From positions 806,001 to 870,000 of the forward strand of contig NZ_CP108430.1 in assembly GCF_041435335.1 (NCBI RefSeq): a stretch of DNA of 64,000 bases. Reading direction: 5' to 3'. The notes under the pieces were generated by a model. The model ran no database searches, was not told where the DNA came from, and saw only the letters and a program-made list of their open reading frames with translations. Position numbers and translations under genes: made by a program. This DNA comes from Streptomyces sp. NBC_01283 (GTDB lineage Bacteria; Actinomycetota; Actinomycetes; Streptomycetales; Streptomycetaceae). Shown one piece after another: positions 42,824 to 51,049 of the stretch (its first letter is position 1; every line of letters starts with the position of its first letter).

Positions 42824-42851
42824 CCGGCCGCTGACCCCGGTCAGCGGCCGG
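42824..42851. terminator. Bidirectional terminator
   Basis: CCGGCCGCTGAC (42824-42835) and GTCAGCGGCCGG (42840-42851) make a 12-bp stem with a CCCG loop. It overlaps the stop codon of the facing DinB gene. Confidence 0.8.
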
Positions 42852-43341
42852 TGGCGCCGTCGATCCGCTCCCGGAGGATGTCGGCGTGGCCCGCGTGCCG
42901 GCCGGTCTCTTCGATCATGTGCACCAAGACCCATCGCATCGATGGCGCCGCCCCTCGACGCGGGGCTCGCGGGGCGGGAAGTGCCAGGTCCGCGCAGGCG
43001 TCGATGACCCGGTTCGCCCGCTCGACCGTCTCCCGGTAGTCGGCGAGCACGCCGTCGACGGTGTCCTCGTCCGACGGCCGCATGGTCGCGGGCCAGTTGT
43101 CGACGTCCTCGCCGAGGAAGTAGAACCGTTCGACGCGGGTCAGATGCCTGACCAGCCCGAGAAGGTTCGTGCCCGAGGGCACTCCCCCCGTCCGGACCCG
43201 CGGTTCCGGCACGCCCGCGGCCTTGTCCGCGACCGAGTTCCGCAGGTAGTCGAGAAAGCCCCGCAGCGTGTCCTTCTCGTCGGCGCCGGTCCGCGGGGGT
43301 CCGGTGTCCTTTGTCCGCTGCGCCCGGTCTTCCGCGGTCAC
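42841..43341 (-). CDS. DinB-family protein (DUF664)
   Basis: 166 residues, four-helix bundle. N-L-L-G-L-V-R-H-L-T-R-V-E-R carries the first histidine and W-V-L-V-H-M-I-E-E-T-G-R-H-A-G-H-A-D-I-L the metal-binding pair (H-x3-E and H). These are typical of mycothiol-linked DinB enzymes in actinobacteria. The GTG at 43341 overlaps the stop of the upstream methyltransferase gene by GTGA, so the two are coupled. Confidence 0.88.
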   Translation of the reverse strand: MTAEDRAQRTKDTGPPRTGADEKDTLRGFLDYLRNSVADKAAGVPEPRVRTGGVPSGTNLLGLVRHLTRVERFYFLGEDVDNWPATMRPSDEDTVDGVLADYRETVERANRVIDACADLALPAPRAPRRGAAPSMRWVLVHMIEETGRHAGHADILRERIDGATGR

Positions 43342-44039
43342 TCGGCGGTCCGCTGGACGAGCAGGACGTTGTCGGTGACGGTGGCGGTCTCCCCGGCCGG
43401 TCCGGTGGCCCGGCGCTGGGGCATGTCGGCGCGCAGGACGGACCAGCGCGCCGGGTCGAGATCGAGTTCGGCGGCGACCTCGGTGGGTGTGGGGTAGTGG
43501 ATGCCGGGGTCCTGGTTCCAGGACCAGGGCGCGGTGGAGCCGTGGTCGACGATCAGCAGGAGACCACCGGGCCGCAGGGCCCTCGCGGCGGTGCGCAGGA
43601 CTCGGCCGCGGGACAGCTGGAGCGGGGTGTGGAAGTACTGGGCGGAGACGAGATCGAACTGCCCGGCCGGGAAGCTGTCGGCCAGATCGTGCTGTTCGGC
43701 GGCGACCCGGTCCGCGATGCCGAGCTCGCGGGCTCGTTCCCGCACTCGTTCGACGGCGGTGGTGGAGATGTCCACCGCGGTGACCTGCCAGCCCTCCTCG
43801 GCGAGCCAGATGGTGTCGCCGCCCGCACCGCAGCCCAGGTCCAGGGCGGCGCCCGGACGCAGCGGTGAGGCGGTCTCGGCGAGCAGCGGGTTGACGCGTG
43901 CGGCTCCGGGACGCCGGGAGCGGTAGTGCCGCTCCCAGAACGACTCGGCGCTCTCTTCCGCCGCGCTCCGGCCGCCCTCGGAGGTGTCGGAAGTATCGGA
44001 AGCGCTGGCCGCGGCTCGTCGGCTGTGGGTGGAATCCAT
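43338..44039 (-). CDS. Class I SAM-dependent methyltransferase
   Basis: 233 residues. F-W-E-R-H-Y-R near 35, then A-L-D-L-G-C-G-A-G-G-D (motif I) and T-A-V-D-I-S-T-T-A-V-E-R. The fold resembles thiopurine/tellurite-type methyltransferases. The first 30 residues are a Ser/Ala-rich tail. It is divergent from an XRE-cupin regulator across a 107-bp gap with a clear dyad, which probably controls it and the downstream DinB gene. Confidence 0.87.
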   Translation of the reverse strand: MDSTHSRRAAASASDTSDTSEGGRSAAEESAESFWERHYRSRRPGAARVNPLLAETASPLRPGAALDLGCGAGGDTIWLAEEGWQVTAVDISTTAVERVRERARELGIADRVAAEQHDLADSFPAGQFDLVSAQYFHTPLQLSRGRVLRTAARALRPGGLLLIVDHGSTAPWSWNQDPGIHYPTPTEVAAELDLDPARWSVLRADMPQRRATGPAGETATVTDNVLLVQRTAE

Positions 44040-44109
44040 CGGAGGTGCCCCTTCGTCGACCGGCTCGACGCCGGTGGTGTACGGACAGCATCGGCATCTC
44101 GGTTTCGGG

Positions 44110-44139
44110 CTTGCAAGAAAAATTGCGGATCCGCATCAT
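44110..44139 (+). promoter_or_regulatory. XRE-cupin promoter and operator
   Basis: TTGCAA (44111-44116), a 17-bp spacer and CATCAT (44134-44139) form a plausible promoter with the start at ATG 44147. The perfect 12-bp palindrome TGCGGATCCGCA (44124-44135) fills the spacer, and CTTGCAAG (44110-44117) covers the -35. This is a good autorepression site. Confidence 0.55.
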
Positions 44140-44146
44140 CGAGGGC

Positions 44147-44743
44147 ATGGACAGCACGGAGGACCACAACAACAGCGCGGGAGACGTCCTGGCCGGAGTC
44201 GGGCCACGTCTGCGGGCGCTGCGCCAGGCACGGAACGCCACGCTGGCGGCGCTGGCAGACGAGACCGGCCTGACGGCGAGCACCCTGTCCCGCCTGGAGA
44301 ACGGGAAGCTCCGCCCCACGCTGGAGCAGCTGCTGCCGCTGGCCCGGGCGCACGGCGTCCCGCTCGACGATCTGGTCGCGGCGCCGCCCACCGGCGATCC
44401 ACGCGTCCACCTGCGGCCGGTGCGGCAACACGGGCTCGTGCTGGTGCCGCTGACCAGACGGGCCGGCGGCATCCAGGCATACAAGGTGATCTACCCGCCC
44501 GCCGGCCGGGCGCCCACCTTGAAGCTGCAGGTCCACGACGGATACGAGTGGTTCTACGTCCTCAACGGGATCGTCAGGTTCGTGCTCGGCGAGCGGGAGT
44601 TCCAGCTCGGTGAGGGCGAGGCTGCCGAGTTCGACACCCGCGTACCGCACTGGATCGGCAGCGCCGACAGCCGTCCCGCGGAGCTGCTCGCCCTGTTCGG
44701 CCCGCAGGGAGAGCGCGCGCATCTGGAGCCGTCCGGAAACTGA
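44147..44743 (+). CDS. XRE-family regulator with cupin sensor
   Basis: 198 residues. HTH: P-R-L-R-A-L-R-Q-A-R-N-A-T-L and L-T-A-S-T-L-S-R-L-E-N-G-K (about 18-55). The C-terminal cupin begins R-A-P-T-L-K-L-Q-V-H-D-G-Y-E-W-F and has F-V-L-G-E-R-E-F, then E-F-D-T-R-V-P-H-W. It probably binds a small ligand or metal and represses the divergent methyltransferase/DinB operon. GAGGG is near the ATG but the promoter suggests a leaderless mRNA. Convergent with ku, 5 bp apart. Confidence 0.86.
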   Translation: MDSTEDHNNSAGDVLAGVGPRLRALRQARNATLAALADETGLTASTLSRLENGKLRPTLEQLLPLARAHGVPLDDLVAAPPTGDPRVHLRPVRQHGLVLVPLTRRAGGIQAYKVIYPPAGRAPTLKLQVHDGYEWFYVLNGIVRFVLGEREFQLGEGEAAEFDTRVPHWIGSADSRPAELLALFGPQGERAHLEPSGN

Positions 44744-44748
44744 TCACC

Positions 44749-45798
44749 TCAGGCGGTGCGCCTTGGTTTCCGTGCGGCCGTCTTCTTCTCGGGCGCCTTC
44801 TTGGCCGTCGCGGACCTGGTCGACGTGGACTTGGTCGCCGTGCTCTTGGCGGTCGACTTCTTGGCGGTGGCCTTGGTGCCGTCGGCCGTCTTCTTGCCGA
44901 TGGTCTTCTTGGCAGCGGAGGTCTTGGCCGTCGTCGTCTTCTTCGCGGTTTTCCTGGCCGCCGTCTTCTTCTTCGGCATCTCGTGGACGGTGGCGTCCTC
45001 GCCGGTCTCGCCACGTGCCGACCGGGCCTTCTGTACGGACTCCTGCAGCGCGGCCATCAGATCGAGCACCTGCCCGGCCGGCTCTTCCCCCTCTTCCGGC
45101 TTGGGCGGCTTCTTCCCCCCGGCCTTCGCCCGGATGACCTGCTCCAGGGCTTCGGTGTAGCGGTCGGTGGCCCAGTCCTGGTCGGCGATGCCGTCAGCGG
45201 TCATGGAGTCGATGAGCAGGATCGCCCGGTCGATCTCGTCGTCGTCCAGATCCATCGCCTTGGGGGCCAGCTCCTGGGGGTCACGGACCTCGTCGTCCCA
45301 CTTCATGGCGTGCAGCAGGATCACGTCGTCCTGGACGCGCAGCAGGCCCAGCCGCTCACGCCCGTGCCACGCGAACTTGGCGACGGCGGCCTTGCTGTTC
45401 CGTTCGAGGGCTTTGCGGAGGAGCGTGTAGGGCTTGTTCGCGACCTGCCCGTCGGCCTGTAGGTAGTACCCCTCGCCGATCCGGATCGGATCGATCGACT
45501 CGTAGGGCACGAAGCCGGCGATCTCGATCGCCTTCGCGGTCGGGAGCGGCATCTCGTCGAGCTCCTCGTCGGTGACCGCGACGATCGTGTCCTTGCTGAC
45601 CTCGAACCCCTTGCCGATCTCGGCGTTCGTGAGCTGCTTGCCGTCGAGATCGCAGATCTTCCGTGTGCGGACCCGGCTCATGTCCTCCAGGTGGTACTGG
45701 TGGAAGCTGATGCTGTGGTTCTCGGTGGCCGGCAGGACCTTGATCGGGATCGTGACCAGGCCGAACGAGATCGCGCCTGACCAGACGGGGCGGGGCAT
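44749..45798 (-). CDS. ku: Ku protein (non-homologous end joining)
   Basis: 349 residues. The N-terminus M-P-R-P-V-W-S-G-A-I-S-F-G-L-V and the Ku core with V-P-Y-E-S-I-D-P and Y-Y-L are typical of bacterial Ku, a homodimer that binds DNA ends and recruits LigD. After about residue 265 comes a roughly 80-residue tail of repeated Lys/Ala/Thr (K-K-T-A-A-R-K-T-A type), longer than minimal Ku tails, as in multi-Ku actinomycetes. No ligD is adjacent. GGAGG precedes the ATG at 45798. Confidence 0.95.
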   Translation of the reverse strand: MPRPVWSGAISFGLVTIPIKVLPATENHSISFHQYHLEDMSRVRTRKICDLDGKQLTNAEIGKGFEVSKDTIVAVTDEELDEMPLPTAKAIEIAGFVPYESIDPIRIGEGYYLQADGQVANKPYTLLRKALERNSKAAVAKFAWHGRERLGLLRVQDDVILLHAMKWDDEVRDPQELAPKAMDLDDDEIDRAILLIDSMTADGIADQDWATDRYTEALEQVIRAKAGGKKPPKPEEGEEPAGQVLDLMAALQESVQKARSARGETGEDATVHEMPKKKTAARKTAKKTTTAKTSAAKKTIGKKTADGTKATAKKSTAKSTATKSTSTRSATAKKAPEKKTAARKPRRTA

Positions 45799-46193
45799 GC
45801 GGTACCTCCGTGACAGCCCCGAGAAGACCAGTGTGTGAGCGCGGAACCCGCTCCACAAGCCGACGGCCGCCACGTGCGCGAACCGCGCGCAGCGACCGGT
45901 GCGAAAGACCCCCGGAACGGGGCCCTTCGGCCCCGTCCGATCTGCCAGCCGATCGTGCGGTTTCCCCTCGCTGCTGCGGAAGCCTCACCACAGGACGTTT
46001 GCGGACGTACGAGGTTCGGGCGCGACGGGTCGACTCCACGTCCCGCGCCTGTTCCCGACGAACCTGTGAGGCGGCACCGCCTGATCCGGGTACCGCACGG
46101 CAGACGTCTCCCGTCGCGACAAGGGATCTTCAGGTCGTTGATCTTGGGCACACGGAGACAAGTGATCTTCGTCGTCCTCCGTAAAGGAACCTA
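45799..46193. other. Intergenic region between ku and the Mrr-like gene, 395 bp
   Basis: It holds both promoters. ACGGGGCC (45917-45924) and GGCCCCGT (45929-45936) form an 8-bp hairpin with a CTTC loop, a terminator-like structure with no gene on either side. It may end a short unannotated transcript. No coding frame looks real. Confidence 0.4.
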
Positions 46194-46973
46194 ATGACCG
46201 TACCCTCGCGCCCGGTTCGCCCCATGAACCGTGAGCGGCGCTTCAATCTGCGCGCGACCGCCCTGTTCTTCGCCCTGCTCGCGATCATCCTGTGCATCCT
46301 GGTCTTCGTGATCCGCACCGCGGCGGACATCGCCGAGAGCCGTCCGCTGTGGGCAGCTTCGATCGTCGTGATGGGCATCGCGGCAGCGCACCTGTGCCGG
46401 TCCAGATGGCGCCGCTTCTCCGCCGCGAGATACGCGCGCCGTGCCGCCGAGGCGCTGGAGGAGGCAGCGGAACTGGCCGCGGCGAAGTCGGAGGTTCTCA
46501 CGGAGGCGCCCCATGTCGACCCTGCGGCGCAGGTGTTGGACGGCGAGGAGGCCACTGTCGTCCTCGATCCTCCAGAAGACGACGCCGAACTCGACCCCGA
46601 CGGTTTCGAGCAGGCGATAGCCGACCTGTGCGTCCGTGACGCGTGCCGGGAGGTGGAAGTGGTGGGAGGCGCCGGTGACTTGGGCGCGGATGTCGTGGCG
46701 GTCACCGCCGAAGGACTCCGCATCGTCATCCAGTGCAAGCTCTACGGTGACGACAACAAGGTCGGCTCGCAGGACCTGCAGCGCTTCGGCGGAACGTGTT
46801 TCACCGTCCACCGCGCCGACATCGCGGCGCTCGTCACGACGAGCGATTTCACCGCTCCCGCCCTCGATTACGCCCAGCAGTGCGGCATCGTGTGCGTGAA
46901 CGGCGAAGAGCTGCGGGCCTGGTCCGAGGGCACCGGCCCCAGCCCCTGGGAGGAAGCAGGCGTCGAGGTCTGA
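46194..46973 (+). CDS. Membrane-anchored Mrr-like restriction endonuclease domain protein
   Basis: 259 residues. Two TM helices (about 20-40 and 52-67) anchor it. A charged linker leads to a PD-(D/E)XK domain: D-G-F-E-Q (E139), G-G-A-G-D-L-G-A-D-V-V (D166), I-Q-C-K (Q180-K182) and D-L-Q-R-F-G-G-T. This matches Mrr-type restriction nucleases, which cleave modified DNA, tied to the membrane. The gene is divergent from ku across 395 bp, so the two may share a DNA-damage or foreign-DNA context. AAGGAAC lies just before the ATG. Confidence 0.85.
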   Translation: MTVPSRPVRPMNRERRFNLRATALFFALLAIILCILVFVIRTAADIAESRPLWAASIVVMGIAAAHLCRSRWRRFSAARYARRAAEALEEAAELAAAKSEVLTEAPHVDPAAQVLDGEEATVVLDPPEDDAELDPDGFEQAIADLCVRDACREVEVVGGAGDLGADVVAVTAEGLRIVIQCKLYGDDNKVGSQDLQRFGGTCFTVHRADIAALVTTSDFTAPALDYAQQCGIVCVNGEELRAWSEGTGPSPWEEAGVEV

Positions 46974-46990
46974 CCGGCCAGAACCATACG

Positions 46991-47009
46991 GGCCCGCTTC
47001 ACGCGGGCC
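46991..47009. terminator. Convergent terminator
   Basis: GGCCCGC and GCGGGCC (46991-46997, 47003-47009) form a 7-bp stem, TTCAC loop, followed by TTCG, between the Mrr-like and GlsB genes. Confidence 0.65.
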
Positions 47010-47021
47010 TTCGCGTCGTCG

Positions 47022-47282
47022 CTAGCGCAGCTTCACCTTGCTCAACGCGGCGACGCCCAGCGCCGCGAGGCCGATCTGGATGAGCCATTCGATCCAGTCC
47101 ACGCCGTCGGTGTTCGCCACGCCCAGGCCCGCCGCCACGGCCGTGCCGACCAGCGCCGCCGCGATGCCGACGACGAGCGTCCACAGGACGCCGATGTGCT
47201 GTCGTCCAGGAGCGACGAATCGCCCCAGTATCCCGATGACGGTGCCGATCAGCACCGCACTGATGAGACCCGAAATCTCCAC
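47022..47282 (-). CDS. GlsB/YeaQ/YmgE family small membrane protein
   Basis: 86 residues with three hydrophobic helices. G-L-I-S-A-V-L-I-G-T-V-I-G-I-L-G-R and the Gly-rich helices are typical of transglycosylase-associated (GlsB/YmgE) stress proteins. The biochemical role is unknown. GTG start with AAGGGGAAA upstream. It lies downstream of the antiporter gene on the same strand (80 bp). Confidence 0.85.
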   Translation of the reverse strand: MEISGLISAVLIGTVIGILGRFVAPGRQHIGVLWTLVVGIAAALVGTAVAAGLGVANTDGVDWIEWLIQIGLAALGVAALSKVKLR

Positions 47283-47362
47283 CGTTTCCCCTTTGTTGGC
47301 GTCCTCTCACCGACCGAGTGCCCGTGGGCCGGAGAGATAGGCACCGCTCCCCCGCCACGGGG

Positions 47363-48616
47363 TCAGCGGTAGCTGACCCCGTCCAGGCGTCTGAGCACGG
47401 GCGAGGCCGCGGCCCCGTGCAGCATCACCGACAGCAGGACGGTGAACGTCACCACCGCCCACAACTCCTCCTGGTACGCCTGAAGATGCCCCTCGCCCAG
47501 GGCGTAGGCGAGGTAGAAGACGGACCCGATCCCCCGGACGCCGAAGAAGGAGGTCACCGCGCGTTCCCCGAGAGTCGTCCTCCCGCCGAGCTGCGCGATC
47601 CAGCCGGTGAGCGGACGGATCACGAGCAGCACCAGGAGGGCCGTGACCGCGCTGCCCCAGGAGAGCGCGGAGAGCCCGCCGCAGGCGATGAACCCCCCGA
47701 TGAGAAGCAGCACACCGGCCGTGAGGAGCCTCTCCACCTGTTCCATGAAGGTGTGCATCACCACTTGGTAGCCGTGGGCCCGTTCGGCGGCCCGGATCGC
47801 GCAGGCCGTCGTGAAAACGGCGAGGAATCCGTAGCCGTGCAGTACTTCTGTGAGGCCGTACGAGATGAAGGTCGCCGCAAGTGCGACGAACCCTTCCCGG
47901 TGTTCGGACAGCCGGAGCGCTTCCCAGCCCGCCCGGAAGAACATCCACCCGAGCAGCCGGCCGATCAGCAGACCGACCGCCACACCCACGGTGACGCGTA
48001 CGATCACGTCGCTCCACAGCCAGTGGCCCACCCACTCGCCTGACCAGCCCGTTTCCGAGGCGGCGAACATCGCGAGGGCGGCCAGGACCAGCGGGAAGGC
48101 GAGGCCGTCGTTGAGGCCCGCTTCCCCGGTGAGGGCGACGCGCACCTCCTCCTCGTCGTTCTCGGCGTCGGTCGGCTCACCGACACGTACCTCCGCCGCG
48201 AGCACTGGGTCGGTCGGGGCGAGCACGGCGCCCAGGAGCAGGGCGACGGCGGGCGGCCAGTCCACGAGGCCCCAGGCGACGAGGGTGGTGGCCAGCACGG
48301 TCAGGGGCATCGTGATGCCGAGGAGCCGCCATGCGGTGGACCAGGACCGTCTGCCGAACGGCCGGTTGATGGCCAGCCCGGCACCCATCAGGGCCACGAT
48401 GACGCAGACTTCGGTGAGGTGCTCCAACCACGCCCTGTGCTCATAGGGGTCGAGGTCGGGCAGCCCGGTCGGCAGCAGATAGACGACGAATCCGACGGCC
48501 AGGAAGACCATCGGCATGGACATGGGCTGCCGCGCCACCAGTCTGGGCAGCACCGCGGCCAGCAGGGCGCCGATCCCCATGCAGGCGTATCCGACGTCCG
48601 CAGCGGTCACGTCCAT
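47363..48616 (-). CDS. Na+/H+ antiporter (CPA1 family)
   Basis: 417 residues with about 12 hydrophobic helices. L-A-P-T-D-P-V-L-A (T135-D-P) and E-A-G-L-N-D-G-L-A-F-P (N169-D170) are the ion-binding TDP and ND motifs of CPA1 exchangers. The protein lies in the plasma membrane and should exchange Na+ or K+ for H+. It lacks the long regulatory tail. The upstream neighbour is a flavodoxin-like gene 64 bp away. Confidence 0.9.
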   Translation of the reverse strand: MDVTAADVGYACMGIGALLAAVLPRLVARQPMSMPMVFLAVGFVVYLLPTGLPDLDPYEHRAWLEHLTEVCVIVALMGAGLAINRPFGRRSWSTAWRLLGITMPLTVLATTLVAWGLVDWPPAVALLLGAVLAPTDPVLAAEVRVGEPTDAENDEEEVRVALTGEAGLNDGLAFPLVLAALAMFAASETGWSGEWVGHWLWSDVIVRVTVGVAVGLLIGRLLGWMFFRAGWEALRLSEHREGFVALAATFISYGLTEVLHGYGFLAVFTTACAIRAAERAHGYQVVMHTFMEQVERLLTAGVLLLIGGFIACGGLSALSWGSAVTALLVLLVIRPLTGWIAQLGGRTTLGERAVTSFFGVRGIGSVFYLAYALGEGHLQAYQEELWAVVTFTVLLSVMLHGAAASPVLRRLDGVSYR

Positions 48617-48680
48617 CTACCGGCACCCGTTCTCGTAGTCATCTCTCCTGACCTGTGGTGTCTGTCGCGGCTAGCGCACG

Positions 48681-49280
48681 TCAGGGTGCCGGGTAGGGCT
48701 GACGGCCGAGCAGTTCGGCCAGGTGGAAGGCATTGACCGCGAGGGCGTGGGTGGCGGAGGCGACGGACTCGGGGGTCTCGTCCAGGTCCTGGTAGTCGGT
48801 GCCCTGTTTCGCCTCGCCCACCCAGTAGGTGACCGCGCCGGGCGCCAGCGAGAAGCCGAGGTCGTTGCAGGCCTGGAAGACATCGGCACTCACCTTGTGG
48901 GCGCCGTCCTCGTTGCCGACCACGGCCACCGCCGCGACCTTCCCGTACATCAGGGGCCGGCCCGTGGCGTCGGTCTCCGACACGTCCGCGTTCAGGCGCT
49001 CCAGGACCCGCTGGCAGACACTCGACGGGTGGCCCATCCAGATCGGCGTGGCCACCAGCAGGATGTCGGCCGCCAGCACCTTCTCGCGCAGAGCCGGCCA
49101 CGCGTCACCGTCGCCCAGGTCGGCGGCCACACCGGGGTGGACGTCGTGGTCGGCCACCCGGACCGTCTCGATCTCGACCCCCAGCTTGTCGAATTCAGCC
49201 ATGACCTGATCGGACAGGGTGTGGCTGCTCGATGCGGTGGGCGAGGAATTCAGCGTGCATACCAAGGACAGCGCGCGCAT
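48681..49280 (-). CDS. NADPH-dependent FMN reductase / flavodoxin-like protein
   Basis: 199 residues. C-T-L-N-S-S-P near the N-terminus binds FMN phosphate and A-T-P-I-W-M-G-H-P-S-S-V-C-Q is the isoalloxazine loop. It reduces flavin or quinones. The ATG at 49280 has GGAG 6 bases upstream; the ATG at 49292 has no site, so the shorter form is preferred. A triple 10-bp tandem repeat lies 36 bp upstream. Confidence 0.87.
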   Translation of the reverse strand: MRALSLVCTLNSSPTASSSHTLSDQVMAEFDKLGVEIETVRVADHDVHPGVAADLGDGDAWPALREKVLAADILLVATPIWMGHPSSVCQRVLERLNADVSETDATGRPLMYGKVAAVAVVGNEDGAHKVSADVFQACNDLGFSLAPGAVTYWVGEAKQGTDYQDLDETPESVASATHALAVNAFHLAELLGRQPYPAP

Positions 49281-49316
49281 ACGGGGCTCCATTCGTCAGC
49301 GGCGAGGGGAGTACGG

Positions 49317-49346
49317 GTCGTATCCCGTCGTATCCCGTCGTATCCC
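49317..49346. repeat. Three tandem copies of a 10-bp unit
   Basis: GTCGTATCCC is repeated exactly three times upstream of the flavodoxin-like gene. The 10-bp period puts each copy on the same face of the helix, as in arrayed regulator sites; slippage is the alternative. Confidence 0.85.
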
Positions 49347-49551
49347 TGGAAGGCGTTCCCTATTGGATCAACCCTAATCAAGCACTCGCGGAACGAAATC
49401 GCATTGAGGGTGGAGTGAGAACGGCATGAAGGCACTGCTCGAACGCCGCCATGTTTTCGTCGTCGCTATCAGGGCAACCGGTAGCAATCAAGCCGCACAG
49501 CGGTTAACGAACTGACGGCTGGCAAGTAAAGACGTTCTATGGAGGTTCCTC

Positions 49552-49680
49552 ATGCTGAAGGCCATTGCAGATGTACTCCGAGCCATCGGTGGAGCCATTG
49601 CCACGGTGGTCACCCTGCCCTTCCGTGCCGTCGCGCGGCTCTTCGGAGGGGCTTCCTCCAGTGCCCACGGCCACCACTGA
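49552..49680 (+). CDS. Small amphipathic protein, 42 residues
   Basis: M-L-K-A-I-A-D-V-L-R-A-I-G-G-A-I-A-T-V-V starts a mostly hydrophobic, Gly/Ala-rich helix, then T-L-P-F-R-A-V-A-R-L-F-G-G and a short polar tail ending H-G-H-H. GGAGG lies 7 bases before the ATG, a strong site, so the frame is probably translated. Small proteins with this L-P-F-R-A-V-A-R-L-F-G core are, as I recall, common in streptomycetes, but their role is unknown. It could be membrane-associated. Confidence 0.65.
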   Translation: MLKAIADVLRAIGGAIATVVTLPFRAVARLFGGASSSAHGHH

Positions 49681-49714
49681 GCGCAGGGCGTCCACCCGGG
49701 TCCGCGAGGCCCGG

Positions 49715-50926
49715 TCACGCCGGTTGATCGACGTGCCGCTGGAGCACGTCGCAGGCGTGCTGGAACTCCTCCATGAGCCGGGTGGACTCCACGACAAGGA
49801 CACCGTACGGACGAGCCGGGTCGGTCAGCGGAAGACCGGCCCGGCTCGCCGCGTCGGTCACCTTCCGGCAGCATTCCTGGGACTCGTCGGCCAACTGGCA
49901 CAACTGCCGGGCCTGCTCGGTGAGGGTGTCCTCGTCCAGCTCGCCGAGCACCCGGCCGATCTTCGCGAGGGATTCGAGGAAGTCGGCGTAGCTGTCGAGG
50001 AAGGCCCGGTCGTCGTGCCGGCCCCCGTCCTCCTCATGCCACTGGTGCAGGCTGCGCGTCAGTGACGCCACCTGGTACAGCGAGCGTTCGAGAGCCGACA
50101 GCACTGCGCCGTATCCCTCGAACGAGGAGCGGCCACGGTGCCTGCGCAGCAGTCGGCGAGGGTTGAAGTAGAGGCTCTCCTCCGCTGTCCGGAACCCTTC
50201 CCGCGCCTGCGTGATCAGGCCCCCGGTCTGCTCGGCGCGCCAGCGCCACTGCTGGCAGCGTTCCTCGTCCAGCTCCCCTTCGCGCAGCACCGGGTACATG
50301 TCGCTCACCAGCTCGCCCAGGGCGGTGGACAGTGAGCGGATGCCGTACTCGGCGCTGCGGTACCGCATCGGCGGGGCCACCGTGACGTTGACGACGACGC
50401 CGATGCCGCAGCCGATGAGGACCAGCAGGATGATCTCCCCGAGCTGGGTGATCTTCTGGGTGGCGGAGGTGGCGGCGGCATAGGTGGAGAAGGCGAAGAA
50501 CGCGGCCGTGGCGACCTGTGATCCCTGCGCGCCGAGCGCGGGCCACCGTCCGATGGTCAGGCCCACCAATGCCACCAGCACGAACGTGAAGAGGTCGGGG
50601 CCGCCGAGGAATCCCAGGCCCGCCACCATGGCCACCCCGACGGCCACCGCCCCCAGATAGCGCAGCGACTGCAGCAAGGACTGGTACACCGTCACCTGCA
50701 TGATCAGCACCGCGGAGAACGGCGCGAACGCCGGCGAGGGCGCGTCGAGCACGTAGTAGGAGACCACCCAGGACAGGGTCGCGGCCAATGTGCTCTTGAG
50801 GACCAGGAGCAGGGTGTGGCGCTCATAACCTGGCGTGTCCCAGGCCCGCCGCCACCATGGGCGCACACGGTCGAACCACCCCTGGGCCGCGGCTTCCGTC
50901 CGCTGCCCTCCGCCCTTGCCGGCCAT
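49715..50926 (-). CDS. FUSC family membrane protein (aromatic acid exporter-like)
   Basis: 403 residues. Six hydrophobic helices occupy about 40-190 (L-V-L-K-S-T-L-A-A-T-L and so on). The rest is a cytoplasmic helical region with A-P-P-M-R-Y-R at the boundary. FUSC/ArAE proteins export aromatic acids or fusaric acid. No transport partner is adjacent. Confidence 0.83.
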   Translation of the reverse strand: MAGKGGGQRTEAAAQGWFDRVRPWWRRAWDTPGYERHTLLLVLKSTLAATLSWVVSYYVLDAPSPAFAPFSAVLIMQVTVYQSLLQSLRYLGAVAVGVAMVAGLGFLGGPDLFTFVLVALVGLTIGRWPALGAQGSQVATAAFFAFSTYAAATSATQKITQLGEIILLVLIGCGIGVVVNVTVAPPMRYRSAEYGIRSLSTALGELVSDMYPVLREGELDEERCQQWRWRAEQTGGLITQAREGFRTAEESLYFNPRRLLRRHRGRSSFEGYGAVLSALERSLYQVASLTRSLHQWHEEDGGRHDDRAFLDSYADFLESLAKIGRVLGELDEDTLTEQARQLCQLADESQECCRKVTDAASRAGLPLTDPARPYGVLVVESTRLMEEFQHACDVLQRHVDQPA

Positions 50927-51049
50927 GCACCGACTCCATTCCGTTCAGCAGATGATCGAGTTCAGCCTGCTACCCGGAGGAGCCGTCCGCATGCGCGCTG
51001 CGGGCCGCGACGGACCCGCAGCGCGCTTCCAGGAGGCCGTTGGCCGCGC

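Noticed and set aside
49317..49346. The tandem repeats as a CRISPR array
   Set aside because: The units are contiguous 10-mers with no spacers and no cas genes are present.
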